Shown here: positions 1 through 9,128 of the stretch, piece by piece
Layout of the letters: every line of letters starts with the position of its first letter
How positions within the stretch are numbered: position 1 is the stretch's first letter
From: Nitrososphaeria archaeon
GTDB taxonomy: Archaea > Thermoproteota > Nitrososphaeria > Conexivisphaerales > UBA164
Length of the DNA: 27,985 nt
Assembly (NCBI GenBank): GCA_029775955.1
Contig: JARVJW010000162.1
Coordinates: 1 to 27,985, forward strand
Direction: 5' to 3'
Made by a program: the position numbers and the translations under genes
The notes under the pieces: model-generated
Databases searched by the model: none
What the model was told of the DNA's origin: nothing
What the model saw: only the letters and a program-made list of their open reading frames with translations

Positions 1-820
1 TCTGGAGCAGGTTTTTGATGTACCATAAGCCAGTCTTATACCCATTCCATGCAGACTTATATCCTACAGAGCTTTATATAATCGTGTTTGCTATTCTGCT
101 TTTTGTCCTAGCTATTTTTCCCTTGAAGTTTCTTAAATCCTCGAAAACATTTGTCCTATCTGATAACTGTTTTGCAAGTTTATGCAAAATGTTATTGACC
201 CTGTTCTTCTCCCTTGAACTGTATTTCTTAAGGAACTTCTTTCTGGTTTTTTCTGGAAGCCTCTGGATAATTCTTCTCTTCAGCTCATATGTTCTGTGTA
301 TAGTATAAATTTCCTTCAAATTTATTGAATGATGCCTTTCGCCATCATAGCCATCTAGGAGGTTTGTGTCCCATGCTATTGGTTTTTCAACCTTTAGTCC
401 TGCTTCTTTTCTAACGGTTTAGGCTGTATGAGTTCGCCTAAGCCATTTATCCCAGCACCACGTCCTCAAATCTATACTCTCTTCGTAAGGTTTCACTGAA
501 ATCCCATTCCTGTAACTGTAAAGCGTTCCCTTAACTCTAACGAATCTTCAGTTCAGGCCTATTTTTTACTGCTCGCCCACGAATGTATCCTTTCCTCCAC
601 GATTCAAGCACGGAATAAGCCTGTTTTATTACTGAGTCCACGTAATGCTTGGAATAGGCCCACCCTTCAAGATACTAAGCCTTTTTCCAAAAGCCTTATC
701 CTTCCTCTTCCATAACTCATCCAAGATAGAGTTTGCACATGTAATCCTCTATAAGCCCATTTACCTCAAGGTCATGTGGTATTGAGTATGCTTTAACCAA
801 CAAGCTTCTTGACACCATCA
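1..820 (-). pseudogene. Decayed TnpB (IS607-associated, OrfB type), cut by window edge
   Basis: Read on the minus strand, this stretch translates in pieces into a TnpB-like RNA-guided nuclease, but in several frames with stops. The order is: a start overlapping the recombinase remnant (near 818), an N-terminal part with AYSIPHDLEVNGLIEDY, a middle part with SYRNGISVKPYEESIDLR, then the best open piece (319-74) containing KKYSSREKNRVNNILHKLA and VFEDLRNFKGKIA, which is the usual RuvC-like region before the zinc finger. At 25-1 another frame gives GTSKTCSR, the start of the TnpB zinc finger. Frameshifts separate these blocks, and the 3' end lies outside the window. It is not expected to make a working protein. 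The family call rests on motif order and is fairly safe; exact borders are approximate. Confidence 0.75.
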
Positions 821-1060
821 ATAACCTCCCCATACCTATGGCTTCTCATTCCATAGAGCCTTCCAGCAAAGTGAGAAACTGTCGTAATTAAGTCTTCAAC
901 AAGTTCTCCTTGAGTCTTTTCATCATGGTTTACTATTTTTGTTCCGAAAGTTGTGAACGTTTTCTTTCTTTAAAGTTTCAATACCAAACCCTGCAAGCCT
1001 GTCTTCATAAGCGATTATCACTTTAGATATTCTTCTATATTTACCAATATTTAAATTTAT
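792..1060 (-). pseudogene. C-terminal remnant of IS607-type serine recombinase (TnpA)
   Basis: On the minus strand, about 1022-975 reads KVIIAYEDRLAGFGIETLKK and, after a frameshift, about 905-792 reads ELVEDLITTVSHFAGRLYG followed by MRSHRYGEVIDGVKKLVG and a stop. These match the distal part of the small serine recombinase that moves IS607 elements. The N-terminal catalytic region with the active serine is absent: beyond about 1075 the sequence changes to an unrelated TnpB fragment on the other strand. The stop overlaps the start of the TnpB remnant, the normal IS607 tnpA-tnpB arrangement. Dead gene. Confidence 0.7.
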
Positions 1061-1106
1061 CTACATTGAAACTGTAGTACACGGCGTCTATCATAAAGTC
1101 ACATTT

Positions 1107-1375
1107 ATCTTTCAGGTGAGATACAAGGCAGAATAAAATGGCATTAATGTTTTCGTCATCTATAAATCATATACAAGCAAATATTCAGACGGTGAAAGCA
1201 CAGAACATCACGGCACAGGATATCAAGAGGCCGCTAACGAGATGGAAAAATGATAAACGCAGACCTGAATGCAACATGATAAGAAGGGGGTTCCTGAAAG
1301 CTTTTGCAAATGGGGATACAGGGTTACACCCAAGAAGCATCGGATAACTTCTAAAGGTTAACATGGTTAACAGAA
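1107..1375 (+). pseudogene. 3' fragment of a second TnpB lineage, related to the copy at 15936-16262
   Basis: The stretch aligns by eye with 15936-16262, same strand. Both contain caggtgagatacaaggcaga, then a shared run encoding the end of a TnpB (the NGINVFVI, HTSK and NMIRK regions in the better copy), and both end with acccaagaagc and acttctaa just before a ggttaac motif. This copy has several deletions and substitutions and keeps no long reading frame. It cuts off the recombinase remnant on its left, so it probably arrived in or next to an older IS607 element. Confidence 0.75.
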
Positions 1376-1539
1376 AACATAACATAAATATTGTATTATA
1401 TATTTGGGATAATAGGAAAGATTCACTAACGTGTTGCATAACTTCATAGTTAATGTTAAAGCTATAAAAAATTAGGGGAATCATAAAATTTGCAAGGGCA
1501 CAAGCAAAAGGCTTATTTTATACAGTGTAAATAGCATGT
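1376..1539. other. Intergenic stretch with a TATA-like box ahead of cmk
   Basis: A+T-rich sequence after the TnpB fragment. The only signal seen is cttattttata at 1512-1522, centred about 23 bases before the cmk ATG at 1540. That spacing would give a transcript starting at or very near the start codon. No reading frame or RNA gene was recognised here. Confidence 0.4.
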
Positions 1540-2118
1540 ATGGTCAGCATAATACTTTCAGGCATGCCCGCATCTGGAAAAAGCACAGTAGCACAATTAA
1601 TTTCAAAAAGCCTTGGCATAAGGTTTCTAGTAGGAGGAGATATATTAAAGGCCATGGCAAAAAGCCTTGGATTTAATCCTGAAAGAGATAACTGGTGGGA
1701 TACAGAGGAAGGTAAGCGCTTTCTTGAATTAAGGATGAAAGATCCTAATTTTGATAAAAATGTTGATAATTTTCTTTTAAATTCGATAAAAAAGGAAAAT
1801 TGTGTGATTACAAGCTGGAGCATTCCATGGTTAATTGACAACAACCATCTAAAAATATGGCTCAAGGCATCGTTTAAAACTAGGGTCAGAAGGCTGGCCC
1901 AGAGAGATAACGTAAATTATAATGATGCTGAAAAAATTATAAAAGATAGAGATGAAATAAATGTAAAGCACTATGAAAAGCTGTATGGCTATATCCTTGG
2001 TAGGGACTTAGATGTCTTTAATCTGATAGTAGACGTGGATTCGGTTAAGGCTGAAACTGTCGCTGAAATGCTTATATTATATTATAATGATTTTAAATCA
2101 AATGTCAAAAATTCTTGA
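1540..2118 (+). CDS. cmk: Archaeal cytidylate kinase (CMP/dCMP kinase)
   Basis: A 192-residue P-loop kinase that would transfer phosphate from ATP to CMP or dCMP in the cytoplasm. The P-loop GMPASGKS lies at residues 8-15, followed by the GGDILKAMAK stretch in the position where archaeal Cmk proteins bind substrate, and by an Arg-rich lid (RVRRLAQRDNVN) in the second half. Length is normal for the archaeal Cmk/adenylate-kinase-like group. The start is the ATG at 1540; an overlapping ATG at 1536 is out of frame. A TATA-like box 23 bases upstream suggests a leaderless message. It overlaps the downstream pseudouridine synthase gene, consistent with co-transcription. A related archaeal nucleotide kinase with different base preference is possible. 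Confidence 0.8.
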   Translation: MVSIILSGMPASGKSTVAQLISKSLGIRFLVGGDILKAMAKSLGFNPERDNWWDTEEGKRFLELRMKDPNFDKNVDNFLLNSIKKENCVITSWSIPWLIDNNHLKIWLKASFKTRVRRLAQRDNVNYNDAEKIIKDRDEINVKHYEKLYGYILGRDLDVFNLIVDVDSVKAETVAEMLILYYNDFKSNVKNS

Positions 2119-3103
2119 CGCGCTTTTGACAAGAACCGTATCGCTTTTTGAAGAGCCAACTAATCCAAACTACGGGCATGCGCCCGAGGAAAGGGATATT
2201 GTTGAGACCCTGGAATATGGCTTCCTGCCTCTCGATAAGCCGGTAGGAATGAACAGTTTCGATGCAGTGAATTTGGTCAAGAGATTATTAAATGTTTCAA
2301 AAGCCGGTCACAGTGGCACACTTGACCCTCCTGTATCCGGGTTACTTCCAATTGCACTGAACTCAGCAACAAAAGCCTTATCTTCACTTTTGCTTGGTCC
2401 CAAAGAATATTACGCAGTTATGAAAATTCACAAGGAATTATCGAAGGAAGAAGTCACAGCTGTAATAAAAAAATTCCAAGGCCTGATTTACCAGAGGCCT
2501 CCTATAAGGTCTTCAGTGAAGAGAGAAGTGAGAGCTAGACGGATATTTGAGATTGAACTTGTGGAAAAAGAAGGAAAGTTTTTCCTGTTAAGAATTTTAT
2601 GTGAATCAGGCACATATGTTCGAAAATTGATTTACGATATGGGTGAATTGCTTGGCATTGGTGCAAGTATGGTTGACCTCAGGAGAACACGTGTTTCAGG
2701 ATATGGAGAAAGTGATGGATTCGTAAGGCTACAGGACGTATATATGGCATCAAAAGCGCTACAAGAAGGTGACATAAATACTTTTAAAAAAACTGTACTT
2801 CCTATAGAAAGTGCCCTCGTGCATCTTAAACCGCTCATTGTAAAGGATTCTGCTGTGGCATCACTGTGCAACGGGGCTTATTTGGCAATTCCTGGAATAG
2901 CAAGGATAGACCGTTCATTGCAACCAAACGACAATGTTGCAATTTATACGCTTAAGGGTGAAATAATAGCTACAGGAATGGCTGTAATGGATTTTAACAG
3001 TATTGAGGAAAGCCAGAAAGGGATTGCAGCAATTACTAAAAGGGTTATAATGAAAGAAAATACATACCCTAGGAGTTGGAAAGCCTCAAAACAAGCTCCT
3101 TAG
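2087..3103 (+). CDS. cbf5: Cbf5/TruB-family tRNA/rRNA pseudouridine synthase
   Basis: Catalytic subunit of archaeal box H/ACA ribonucleoproteins, converting guide-selected uridines in rRNA to pseudouridine; the archaeal enzyme can also make pseudouridine 55 in tRNA. The TruB catalytic motif GHSGTLDPPVSGLLP contains the nucleophile Asp80 (numbered from the 2087 ATG). The preceding FLPLDKPVGMNSFDAV block and the later GTYVRKLIYDMGELLG block are also typical. A PUA RNA-binding domain occupies roughly residues 245-335. It overlaps the end of cmk. A second in-frame ATG at 2102 (MSKILDALL) is equally possible and reduces the overlap to 17 bases. Its 3' end overlaps the convergent mutase gene by 35 bases. 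The family call is secure. Confidence 0.93.
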   Translation: MILNQMSKILDALLTRTVSLFEEPTNPNYGHAPEERDIVETLEYGFLPLDKPVGMNSFDAVNLVKRLLNVSKAGHSGTLDPPVSGLLPIALNSATKALSSLLLGPKEYYAVMKIHKELSKEEVTAVIKKFQGLIYQRPPIRSSVKREVRARRIFEIELVEKEGKFFLLRILCESGTYVRKLIYDMGELLGIGASMVDLRRTRVSGYGESDGFVRLQDVYMASKALQEGDINTFKKTVLPIESALVHLKPLIVKDSAVASLCNGAYLAIPGIARIDRSLQPNDNVAIYTLKGEIIATGMAVMDFNSIEESQKGIAAITKRVIMKENTYPRSWKASKQAP

Positions 3104-4421
3104 CCATATTTAAAAGCCTCAGATACCCTGTCCCTTCAGATTTTATCTTTATTTGAGGCATCGTGTTTGATTTCCTAACCAAAACCCATCCATCATAAAA
3201 GTATGCTTTAACACCATCAATATCAATTACCTTTTGAGCTCTTGCACTAAGCTCTCTGGTAACTTCTTTCATAATGAGTTCCTTTTTATTTTCTTCAACT
3301 GGTACCGTTATAATGTCAGAAGAGGGTGGTAGCTTAATTCTTGAAACAAGTTCTGAAAGTGGCACCCTATTGTTTGAAATGTGCTCAACCATCTTTACCC
3401 ATGCGAACATTGCATCATCAAGGCCATACATGTCAGCAAAGTAATAGTGTCCGCTTATTTCACCGCCAATAAGTGCATCTCTGTTTATCATTAAATCGGT
3501 TATATATGAATGACCAACTTTACTTACAATTGTTTCATATCCTAGAGACCTTAATTTATCCTCAATAGCTTCAGAAAAATTAACTTCAATTACAGCCTTT
3601 TTATTGCCTCTGTCAGGGTAAAATTCAGCAAGCACTGCAAACGCAACATCGCCCCTCACAGCCTTCCCTTTATCATCAACAAACAGTGCCCTGTCGCCAT
3701 CGCCATCAAATGCAACTCCTAAGTCAGCTCCTTCATTTAGCACAGATCTCTTTAACTGTCCTACTACCTGGTCTGTAGGTTCTGAGGGTCTTGATGGGAA
3801 TGTGCCATCAGGCTCATCGTTTATAAATTTGCAATTCAACCCAAGTCCTGTGCATATTGCCTTTGCAAAAGAAAACGTGGCACCGTTTCCAATATCAACA
3901 ATAATTTTTAGTGGATTACCTATTTTGACCTTTGACTTGATATAATCTACATATGTACTCGCAATGTCAGTTTTAATTGTAATGCCCTCACTTTGTAGAG
4001 GCACTTGACCAGAGGAAAAGATCTGCTTAAACCTTTCCATTCCAAAGCTTTCAGCAATTATTCTGCCACCCTTTTCACATAGTTTAAAACCATTGTATTC
4101 AGGTGGATTATGGCTTGCAGTAACCATTATTCCCCCATCAAGTCCTAGATGAGCTATTGCAAAGTAAAACGCTGGCGTGGGAACCAGGCCGAGCATATGA
4201 ACTTTGTTTCCAGTAGCGCTCAGCCTTTCCACTATAACTTTGTACAAGTAGGCGCTTGAGTCACGTACATCCATTCCAACTGCAATGCCTCCTGCACCGC
4301 CAATGTATGCTGTTAAAGAATCTGCAACTTTTATAGCAAATTCCTGGTCAATTTCCTTTCCATATATTCCTCTTATGTCATAAGCATGAAATGTTCTAAG
4401 ATATTCTTCTTTCATTTTCAA
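3069..4421 (-). CDS. Phosphomannomutase/phosphoglucomutase (alpha-D-phosphohexomutase)
   Basis: A 450-residue alpha-D-phosphohexomutase interconverting hexose 6- and 1-phosphates, feeding nucleotide-sugar synthesis. All four family landmarks are visible: TASHNP with phosphoserine Ser103, the metal loop DGDGDR (Asp239, 241, 243), the sugar-specificity loop GGEISGH (319-325), and a C-terminal phosphate-binding loop RKSNTMP near residue 418. The GEISGH form suits both mannose and glucose substrates, so whether it acts as phosphomannomutase, phosphoglucomutase or phosphoglucosamine mutase is not settled. It begins inside the end of the deaminase gene (26-base overlap), implying a two-gene operon. 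Met1 and Met3 are alternative starts. Its stop lies inside cbf5. Confidence 0.9.
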   Translation of the reverse strand: MKMKEEYLRTFHAYDIRGIYGKEIDQEFAIKVADSLTAYIGGAGGIAVGMDVRDSSAYLYKVIVERLSATGNKVHMLGLVPTPAFYFAIAHLGLDGGIMVTASHNPPEYNGFKLCEKGGRIIAESFGMERFKQIFSSGQVPLQSEGITIKTDIASTYVDYIKSKVKIGNPLKIIVDIGNGATFSFAKAICTGLGLNCKFINDEPDGTFPSRPSEPTDQVVGQLKRSVLNEGADLGVAFDGDGDRALFVDDKGKAVRGDVAFAVLAEFYPDRGNKKAVIEVNFSEAIEDKLRSLGYETIVSKVGHSYITDLMINRDALIGGEISGHYYFADMYGLDDAMFAWVKMVEHISNNRVPLSELVSRIKLPPSSDIITVPVEENKKELIMKEVTRELSARAQKVIDIDGVKAYFYDGWVLVRKSNTMPQIKIKSEGTGYLRLLNMAKELVLRLSNS

Positions 4422-5439
4422 TTAACTCCATTAATGTCATATCTATTTCTTCATACATATCCCTCTTTTTTTCATAACTCATAAAAGAGGCAAATACTGA
4501 ATTCTTTGCAAGTATTATAATCTCATCTAAAGTAAGGCCTAGCTCTGTACCGAGCGCCATATAATTTTCATTAATGTAACCCCCAAAATATGCTGGATCA
4601 TCAGAATTTATAGTTGGTACAAAGCCATGCTCTATCATATTTCTTATTGGAAAGCTGTTGAGGGGAACTATGTGATTGAGCCTTAGGGCAGATAGTGGGC
4701 ATGTTGTTAACGGTATCCTTTCCTGGGATACCTTTAAGCTCAACCTGTCATCGTCAAATATGTGGTATCCGTGGTCTATTCTGGAAACTTTTAGGAGTTT
4801 TATAGCGCTCCACACATACTCTGCTGGCCCCTCCTCACCTGCGTGCGCAACAGCCATAAGCCCTTCATCTCTTGCCCTTTTGAAAACATTTATGAACTTT
4901 TCTGGGGGGTTGCCAAGCTCCTTTGAATCCAACCCTACCCCTATTATCCACTTTTTATACTGAAGCGCCTCCTCAAGGGTGCGCATTGCTGACTCTTCTG
5001 GTAGGTCTCTCAGGAAGCTCATAATTAGCCCGATAGAAATTTCATACTTATCCTGCGCGTCAATTGCAGCATCATGCAACCCGTTTATTACTGTGCTAAA
5101 ATCAATTCCCCTCCTGGTATGTGCCTGCGGGTCAAAGAAAACCTCAGCCCTCCTGACGTTCTGTGATGAAGCCTTCTTAAAGTAGGCCATTGCCAGGTCA
5201 TAAAAGTCGTTCTTGTCAACCATTGAGCTGACACCGAGGTAGTAGAGGTCAAGAAAGCTCTGCAGGTCACTGAACCTGTATGCCTTTCTTACATCATTTA
5301 CGCTTCTGTACGGAAGCGCCACACCATTCTTTGATGCCTTGTTCAGCATCATTTCAGGCTCAAGCGTGCCCTCAAGGTGCACATGAAGCTCTGCCTTCGG
5401 AATCTGGGCTATAATTGGAAACAACCCATTGTTTGACAT
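4396..5439 (-). CDS. Adenosine/adenine deaminase family (adenine deaminase type)
   Basis: A zinc hydrolase of the adenosine deaminase superfamily, 347 residues. Metal and catalytic residues are present: HVH at 19-21, HAGEE with His199 and Glu202, DHG with His223, and NSDDP with Asp280-Asp281. Several stretches favour the adenine deaminase branch (adenine to hypoxanthine, purine salvage) over true adenosine deaminase: LQSFLDLYY, FFDPQAHTRRG, VGLDSKELGNPP and HAGEEGPAEYVW. That substrate choice is inferred from remembered family signatures. It is the first gene of a two-gene minus-strand unit with the mutase. An A+T-rich tract at about 5454-5470 is the likely promoter, close enough to the ATG for a leaderless message. 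A decayed transposase begins 70 bases upstream. Confidence 0.85.
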   Translation of the reverse strand: MSNNGLFPIIAQIPKAELHVHLEGTLEPEMMLNKASKNGVALPYRSVNDVRKAYRFSDLQSFLDLYYLGVSSMVDKNDFYDLAMAYFKKASSQNVRRAEVFFDPQAHTRRGIDFSTVINGLHDAAIDAQDKYEISIGLIMSFLRDLPEESAMRTLEEALQYKKWIIGVGLDSKELGNPPEKFINVFKRARDEGLMAVAHAGEEGPAEYVWSAIKLLKVSRIDHGYHIFDDDRLSLKVSQERIPLTTCPLSALRLNHIVPLNSFPIRNMIEHGFVPTINSDDPAYFGGYINENYMALGTELGLTLDEIIILAKNSVFASFMSYEKKRDMYEEIDMTLMELIENERRIS

Positions 5440-5508
5440 TTTATATATTTTCGTTTATATAATAATTAAGCATTATGCTAAATTCCAGTAAATGCGCAGG
5501 TAATAATA

Positions 5509-5763
5509 TTTCACCTCTAATTAACGTTTGATAAGCTTTGCATAATTGGAAAATATGCTAATGCTAGAAAATTAAACTTAAATTTTACCCATTTAGCTCC
5601 AGCTAAACCTCATCTTGCGCTACCATTTAGTTACCAGTTCCTTCCCTTATCACCTTTTCAACGGCGCGCCTGAATTAATACGCTATTTCATACTGTGATT
5701 GCCCCATTGTTACAAGCATTGTACAAGATTACTGCAAGTAAACCACCCTTACAACAAAATTCC
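5509..5763 (-). repeat. Left arm of a 255-base inverted repeat (transposase 3' end plus element end)
   Basis: Reverse complement of 14671-14925. By direct reading I find one difference in 255 bases (5527 against 14907). The arm holds the C-terminal coding remnant of a DDE transposase and the non-coding end beyond it. It contains a perfect short hairpin, tttagct/agctaaa, at 5592-5607 and the palindrome ggcgcgcc. No terminal inverted repeat was found between its two ends, so it is not an obvious MITE. Confidence 0.95.
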
Positions 5764-6430
5764 CACTTGATGACCTAAAACCCATCTTACATACATGAAG
5801 TCTCTATGCCCCACCTGTACTCCTCAGGGATTGCACTTATCACCTGTTAATCATTATCAAAATTTTGTCGCAAATGCCATATATCTGTCCTCAGGCTTGT
5901 CATTCTTGCAATTCCTCCTTGACCATGGTGTAATCAATTACAGCGACAGCTTTGTATTGCCTTATGACCCTCTCGTTATATCAGAATTATGAAACCCTTC
6001 GAGCAACCTTCAACGGTGAAGAACCCCCTGGCCATGATTAGCAGCTAAGGTTGGTGAATTTTCAAACAATTATAATTTGAGCCTGGTAACTGGAAGGGCG
6101 TTAACCTTGCCAACAACAATTATCGTGTGAAATTTGTCAGTGCCGCTCTTGTCCCTTGTTACATCTTTGTCTATCTTACTATAGTTTCTCCATGTAGTCT
6201 ATTGCCATCCTTCACATAATGCTTCTGCCTGTTAGCACACTTACAATATAATTCAAGCCCACAAAGAATCAGAAAATGGAACATCAGTGCTTTGTGCTTT
6301 TGAGCCAGTTGTATTGTTGACTGGCCTTATTATGCTCTCAATTGTATATTTCGAATGGTATGACAAAGTTCTGATTCAAGGCTTTAGAGGATAACTTTTC
6401 CTGTTAGGCCTCATTGGTTTATTCATTACT
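5509..6430 (-). pseudogene. Decayed DDE transposase (IS4-like) element
   Basis: This otherwise gene-free kilobase reads on the minus strand as a broken DDE transposase. Fragments in different frames, in order, are: KIDKDVTRDKSGTDKFH with TIIVVGKVNALPVTRL (about 6190-6080), KNDKPEDRYMAFATK (about 5925-5880), IPEEYRWGIET (about 5845-5800) and NFVVRVVY plus ILYNACNNGA (about 5765-5700). The WGIET segment is where IS4-type enzymes carry their last catalytic glutamate. At least three frameshifts or stops separate the pieces. The lower-coordinate end (5509-5763) is repeated in inverted orientation at 14671-14925. The family call is by motif resemblance; the subgroup is uncertain. Confidence 0.65.
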
Positions 6431-6456
6431 AAAACTCATAAGCTAATGAGGCCCTA
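6406..6456. repeat. Imperfect inverted repeat at the outer edge of the transposase remnant
   Basis: ggcctcatt at 6408-6416 pairs perfectly with aatgaggcc at 6445-6453, leaving 28 bases between. The flanking tta and taa extend the arms to 12 bases with one bulge. It lies where the start of the decayed transposase element would be, so it may be part of that element. A role as operator or terminator for psmB cannot be excluded. Confidence 0.5.
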
Positions 6457-6563
6457 AATAAATTGTTCTAAAAATAAATGTTATACTTGCGGAACTACTG
6501 AAAAGGTAGCGTAAAGGTTATTTAGCCCCAAATATAGAAAATGGATTGAACGGTTGATTTGTA

Positions 6564-7193
6564 TTGAACATTTCAAATTCTATTGTTAAAAGTGGAACAA
6601 CCACATTGGGAATAATAGTAAATGATGCAACAATTATGGCTACTGATGCAAGGGTAACCGCAGGCTACTTTGTAACTAACACCGTTGGAAGAAAGCTCTA
6701 CAAAATAGACAATAGCATAGCAATGACCATAGCGGGAACAGTTGCAGATGCGCAGAACGTCATAGATATACTGAAGTATAATATACACCTTTACAAAATA
6801 GAGAAGAAAAAACCAATATCGGTATATTCTGTTGCGACACTGGCTTCTAATTTATTTATATATAACAGGTATTTTCCGCTCCAGGTTGAAACGCTTATAG
6901 GTGGCTATGACAGTATGGGCCCAGACCTCTATATGGTAGACCTGTTTGGTTCACTTTCTCGTGAGAAATTATCGTCAACGGGAAGTGGCTCGCCAGTCGC
7001 CTTAGGGGTACTTGAGGACGGTTTCAGTGATTCAATGTCAGTTGAAGAGGGGATTAAACTTGCAGCCTTAGCCATAACCTCAGCTATGAGAAGGGATATA
7101 GCAACGGGTAATGATTTTAATATAGCAATAATGGATAAATCAGGATACAGGGAGCTTACAAAGCAGGAAAAGGACGCATTGATCAAAAAGTAA
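6564..7193 (+). CDS. psmB: 20S proteasome beta subunit
   Basis: Catalytic subunit of the archaeal 20S proteasome, which degrades unfolded and tagged proteins in the cytoplasm. An 11-residue propeptide ends in Gly, and self-cleavage before the first Thr of TTTLG would expose the N-terminal nucleophile. Counting from that Thr1, Asp17 and Lys33 (in GRKLYK) are in their conserved places, and STGSGSP gives the conserved serine near position 129. The only workable start is TTG at 6564, since the upstream frame closes at once. A TATA-like sequence at 6529-6537 sits about 31 bases upstream. It leads a plus-strand run with fttA 21 bases downstream. The upstream 1.1 kb is transposase debris, yet about 100 bases of promoter region seem intact. 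Confidence 0.93.
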   Translation: MNISNSIVKSGTTTLGIIVNDATIMATDARVTAGYFVTNTVGRKLYKIDNSIAMTIAGTVADAQNVIDILKYNIHLYKIEKKKPISVYSVATLASNLFIYNRYFPLQVETLIGGYDSMGPDLYMVDLFGSLSREKLSSTGSGSPVALGVLEDGFSDSMSVEEGIKLAALAITSAMRRDIATGNDFNIAIMDKSGYRELTKQEKDALIKK

Positions 7194-7214
7194 ATTAGGT
7201 GTTAGCTTTCAAAT

Positions 7215-9104
7215 TTGATTTCTCAGATTTTTCAGTTGCTTCCTCCAAATGCAGGGGTAACCAGAATTGAATATGAAGGTCCAAGGATAGCCATATACAC
7301 AAGTAATCTCAGTTTTTTCATGGATAATCCAAGGGTAATACCGGATATAGTCAACATGCTAAAAAAACATGTAATAGTCAAATCCGATCAAGCACAAAGG
7401 GAGGAAGAGGAAAAAACCAGAGAAAGGCTTATGAAAATTATACCAAAGGAAGCAGAAGTTACAGGCATGTTCTTTGATGGAATACAGGGAGAATTGGTGA
7501 TAGAAGTCAAGGATCCCTCAAAACTGGAGGGTGAAGTAAGGGAGAAGATTCAGGCGCTGGCAGAGGAAATTGGGTGGAAAATAAAGGTGAGAAGGAACAT
7601 ATCTCAACAGCCGCAGACATATCAGCTCGTAAATCACATGCTAAAAACAAATGAGGAGGAAAGGTTAACATTTCTCAGGACTGTGGGCACAAGAATATTC
7701 AGGGAAAAATTAAGCAGCAAACAAGATTTGCTTGTGACCTTCTTTGGGGCAGCTGGCGAGGTTGGCAGGTCTTCTATAATGATTTCATCAAATGAATCAA
7801 AGGTGCTTCTAGACTGCGGTATAAATTTAGGCGTTTCTGAAAAGGTAGACGCATTTCCTAGGTTTGACTTGGCTGGCCTTAATCTGGATGAGCTTGATGC
7901 CGTCGTCATATCTCATGCGCACTTGGATCATTCTGGTTTCATACCAATGCTTTACAAATATGGATACGATGGGCCAACATATTGCACTGAACCTACACTT
8001 ACCCTTATTACATTGCTTCTTAATGATATGATAAAGGTAGCTGATGCTGAAGGAAAAAAGCTTTTCTTTGATAGCCAAAACTTGAAAGATTTCATAAACC
8101 ACTGCATTACCATTCCCTACAGCTCCGTAACCGATATAGCGCCAGACATAAAGCTCACCTTTAGCAATGCAGGGCACATCCTTGGCTCTGCCACGGTGCA
8201 CCTGCATATAGGGCAGGGGCTCTTTAACCTTGTTTATACAGGCGATTATAAGTTTGATAGATCAAGGCTTTTCCAGCCGGCAAATTATATCTATCCAAGG
8301 GTTGAGGCGCTGATAACTGAATCAACATACGGTTTAAGGGATGATATAATGCCACCCAGGATAACAGCGGAAGAAACACTGATTTCAGCTATAAACAGCA
8401 CTGTTAAAAATGGTGGGAAGGTGCTTATACCATTACCAGCAGTTGGCAGGGCTCAGGAAATTTTGTTGGTTTTAAATGAATATATATCGCAGGGAAAAAT
8501 GGAAAAGGTGCCCATTTTTGTGGAAGGAATGATCAACGAGGCAACAAAAATTCATCTGTTCTATCCTGAATTTATGAATAAGGAGATAAGGGACAGGATC
8601 ATATATCAGGGTGAAAATCCATTTATTACGGAAAACTTTACAGTTATAGCACATCCGAAGGACAGGGAAGAAGTGTTTAGTTCAGGGCCTTCGGTTGTGC
8701 TTGCCACTTCTGGCATGCTTGAAGGTGGCCCATCCGTAATATATTTCAGGGAGCTGGCGCAGAATGAGAAGAACAGAGTCATCTTTGTATCTTATCAGGT
8801 TACTGGAACTATGGGAAGGAGGGTGCTTGACGGTGCCAAGGAAATAAGCGTTCAGGATGATGGTGGAAAACTGAGAATGGTTAAAGTAAATACTTCTGTC
8901 AGCAGAATAGAGGGATTCAGCGGGCACAGCGATTATAATCAATTAATGAATTACATATCAAGATTCAGAGGCAAGGTACAAAAGGTAATGGTAGTTCATG
9001 GAGAAAGAACCAAAGTACAAAGCTTGGCTGTAAGCGTAAACAAGTTGTATCATAGGAATATTGCAGAAACTCCGGAAATAGGGGAAACTATAAGGTTATA
9101 TTAG
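7215..9104 (+). CDS. fttA: aCPSF1/FttA transcription termination ribonuclease
   Basis: Archaeal CPSF73-like nuclease that cleaves nascent RNA and ends transcription. In order: two KH-like domains (about 1-60 and 65-140), a metallo-beta-lactamase core from about 165, an inserted beta-CASP domain (about 375-500), and the end of the lactamase fold. Zinc ligands are visible: HAHLDH at 234-239, a His in AGHILGSA near 321, an Asp in GDYK near 344, and C-terminal histidines in FSGHSDY and VVHGE. Length (629) is normal. The start is TTG at 7215: the next upstream in-frame codons reach a stop and no ATG occurs until residue 36. A ggtg just upstream may act as a weak ribosome-binding site. The second KH-like domain lacks the GxxG loop I expect in this family. 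Confidence 0.95.
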   Translation: MISQIFQLLPPNAGVTRIEYEGPRIAIYTSNLSFFMDNPRVIPDIVNMLKKHVIVKSDQAQREEEEKTRERLMKIIPKEAEVTGMFFDGIQGELVIEVKDPSKLEGEVREKIQALAEEIGWKIKVRRNISQQPQTYQLVNHMLKTNEEERLTFLRTVGTRIFREKLSSKQDLLVTFFGAAGEVGRSSIMISSNESKVLLDCGINLGVSEKVDAFPRFDLAGLNLDELDAVVISHAHLDHSGFIPMLYKYGYDGPTYCTEPTLTLITLLLNDMIKVADAEGKKLFFDSQNLKDFINHCITIPYSSVTDIAPDIKLTFSNAGHILGSATVHLHIGQGLFNLVYTGDYKFDRSRLFQPANYIYPRVEALITESTYGLRDDIMPPRITAEETLISAINSTVKNGGKVLIPLPAVGRAQEILLVLNEYISQGKMEKVPIFVEGMINEATKIHLFYPEFMNKEIRDRIIYQGENPFITENFTVIAHPKDREEVFSSGPSVVLATSGMLEGGPSVIYFRELAQNEKNRVIFVSYQVTGTMGRRVLDGAKEISVQDDGGKLRMVKVNTSVSRIEGFSGHSDYNQLMNYISRFRGKVQKVMVVHGERTKVQSLAVSVNKLYHRNIAETPEIGETIRLY

Positions 9105-9128
9105 AGAAGTTGAAAAAATAAATTCATA

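Noticed and set aside
15..308. 97-residue hydrophobic plus-strand reading frame
   Set aside because: It is the antisense of the better-supported TnpB remnant; its hydrophobic look comes from reading a Lys-rich gene backwards.
5795..5992. 65-residue plus-strand reading frame within the transposase remnant
   Set aside because: The minus strand carries recognisable transposase fragments here, and no promoter or start signal supports the plus frame.
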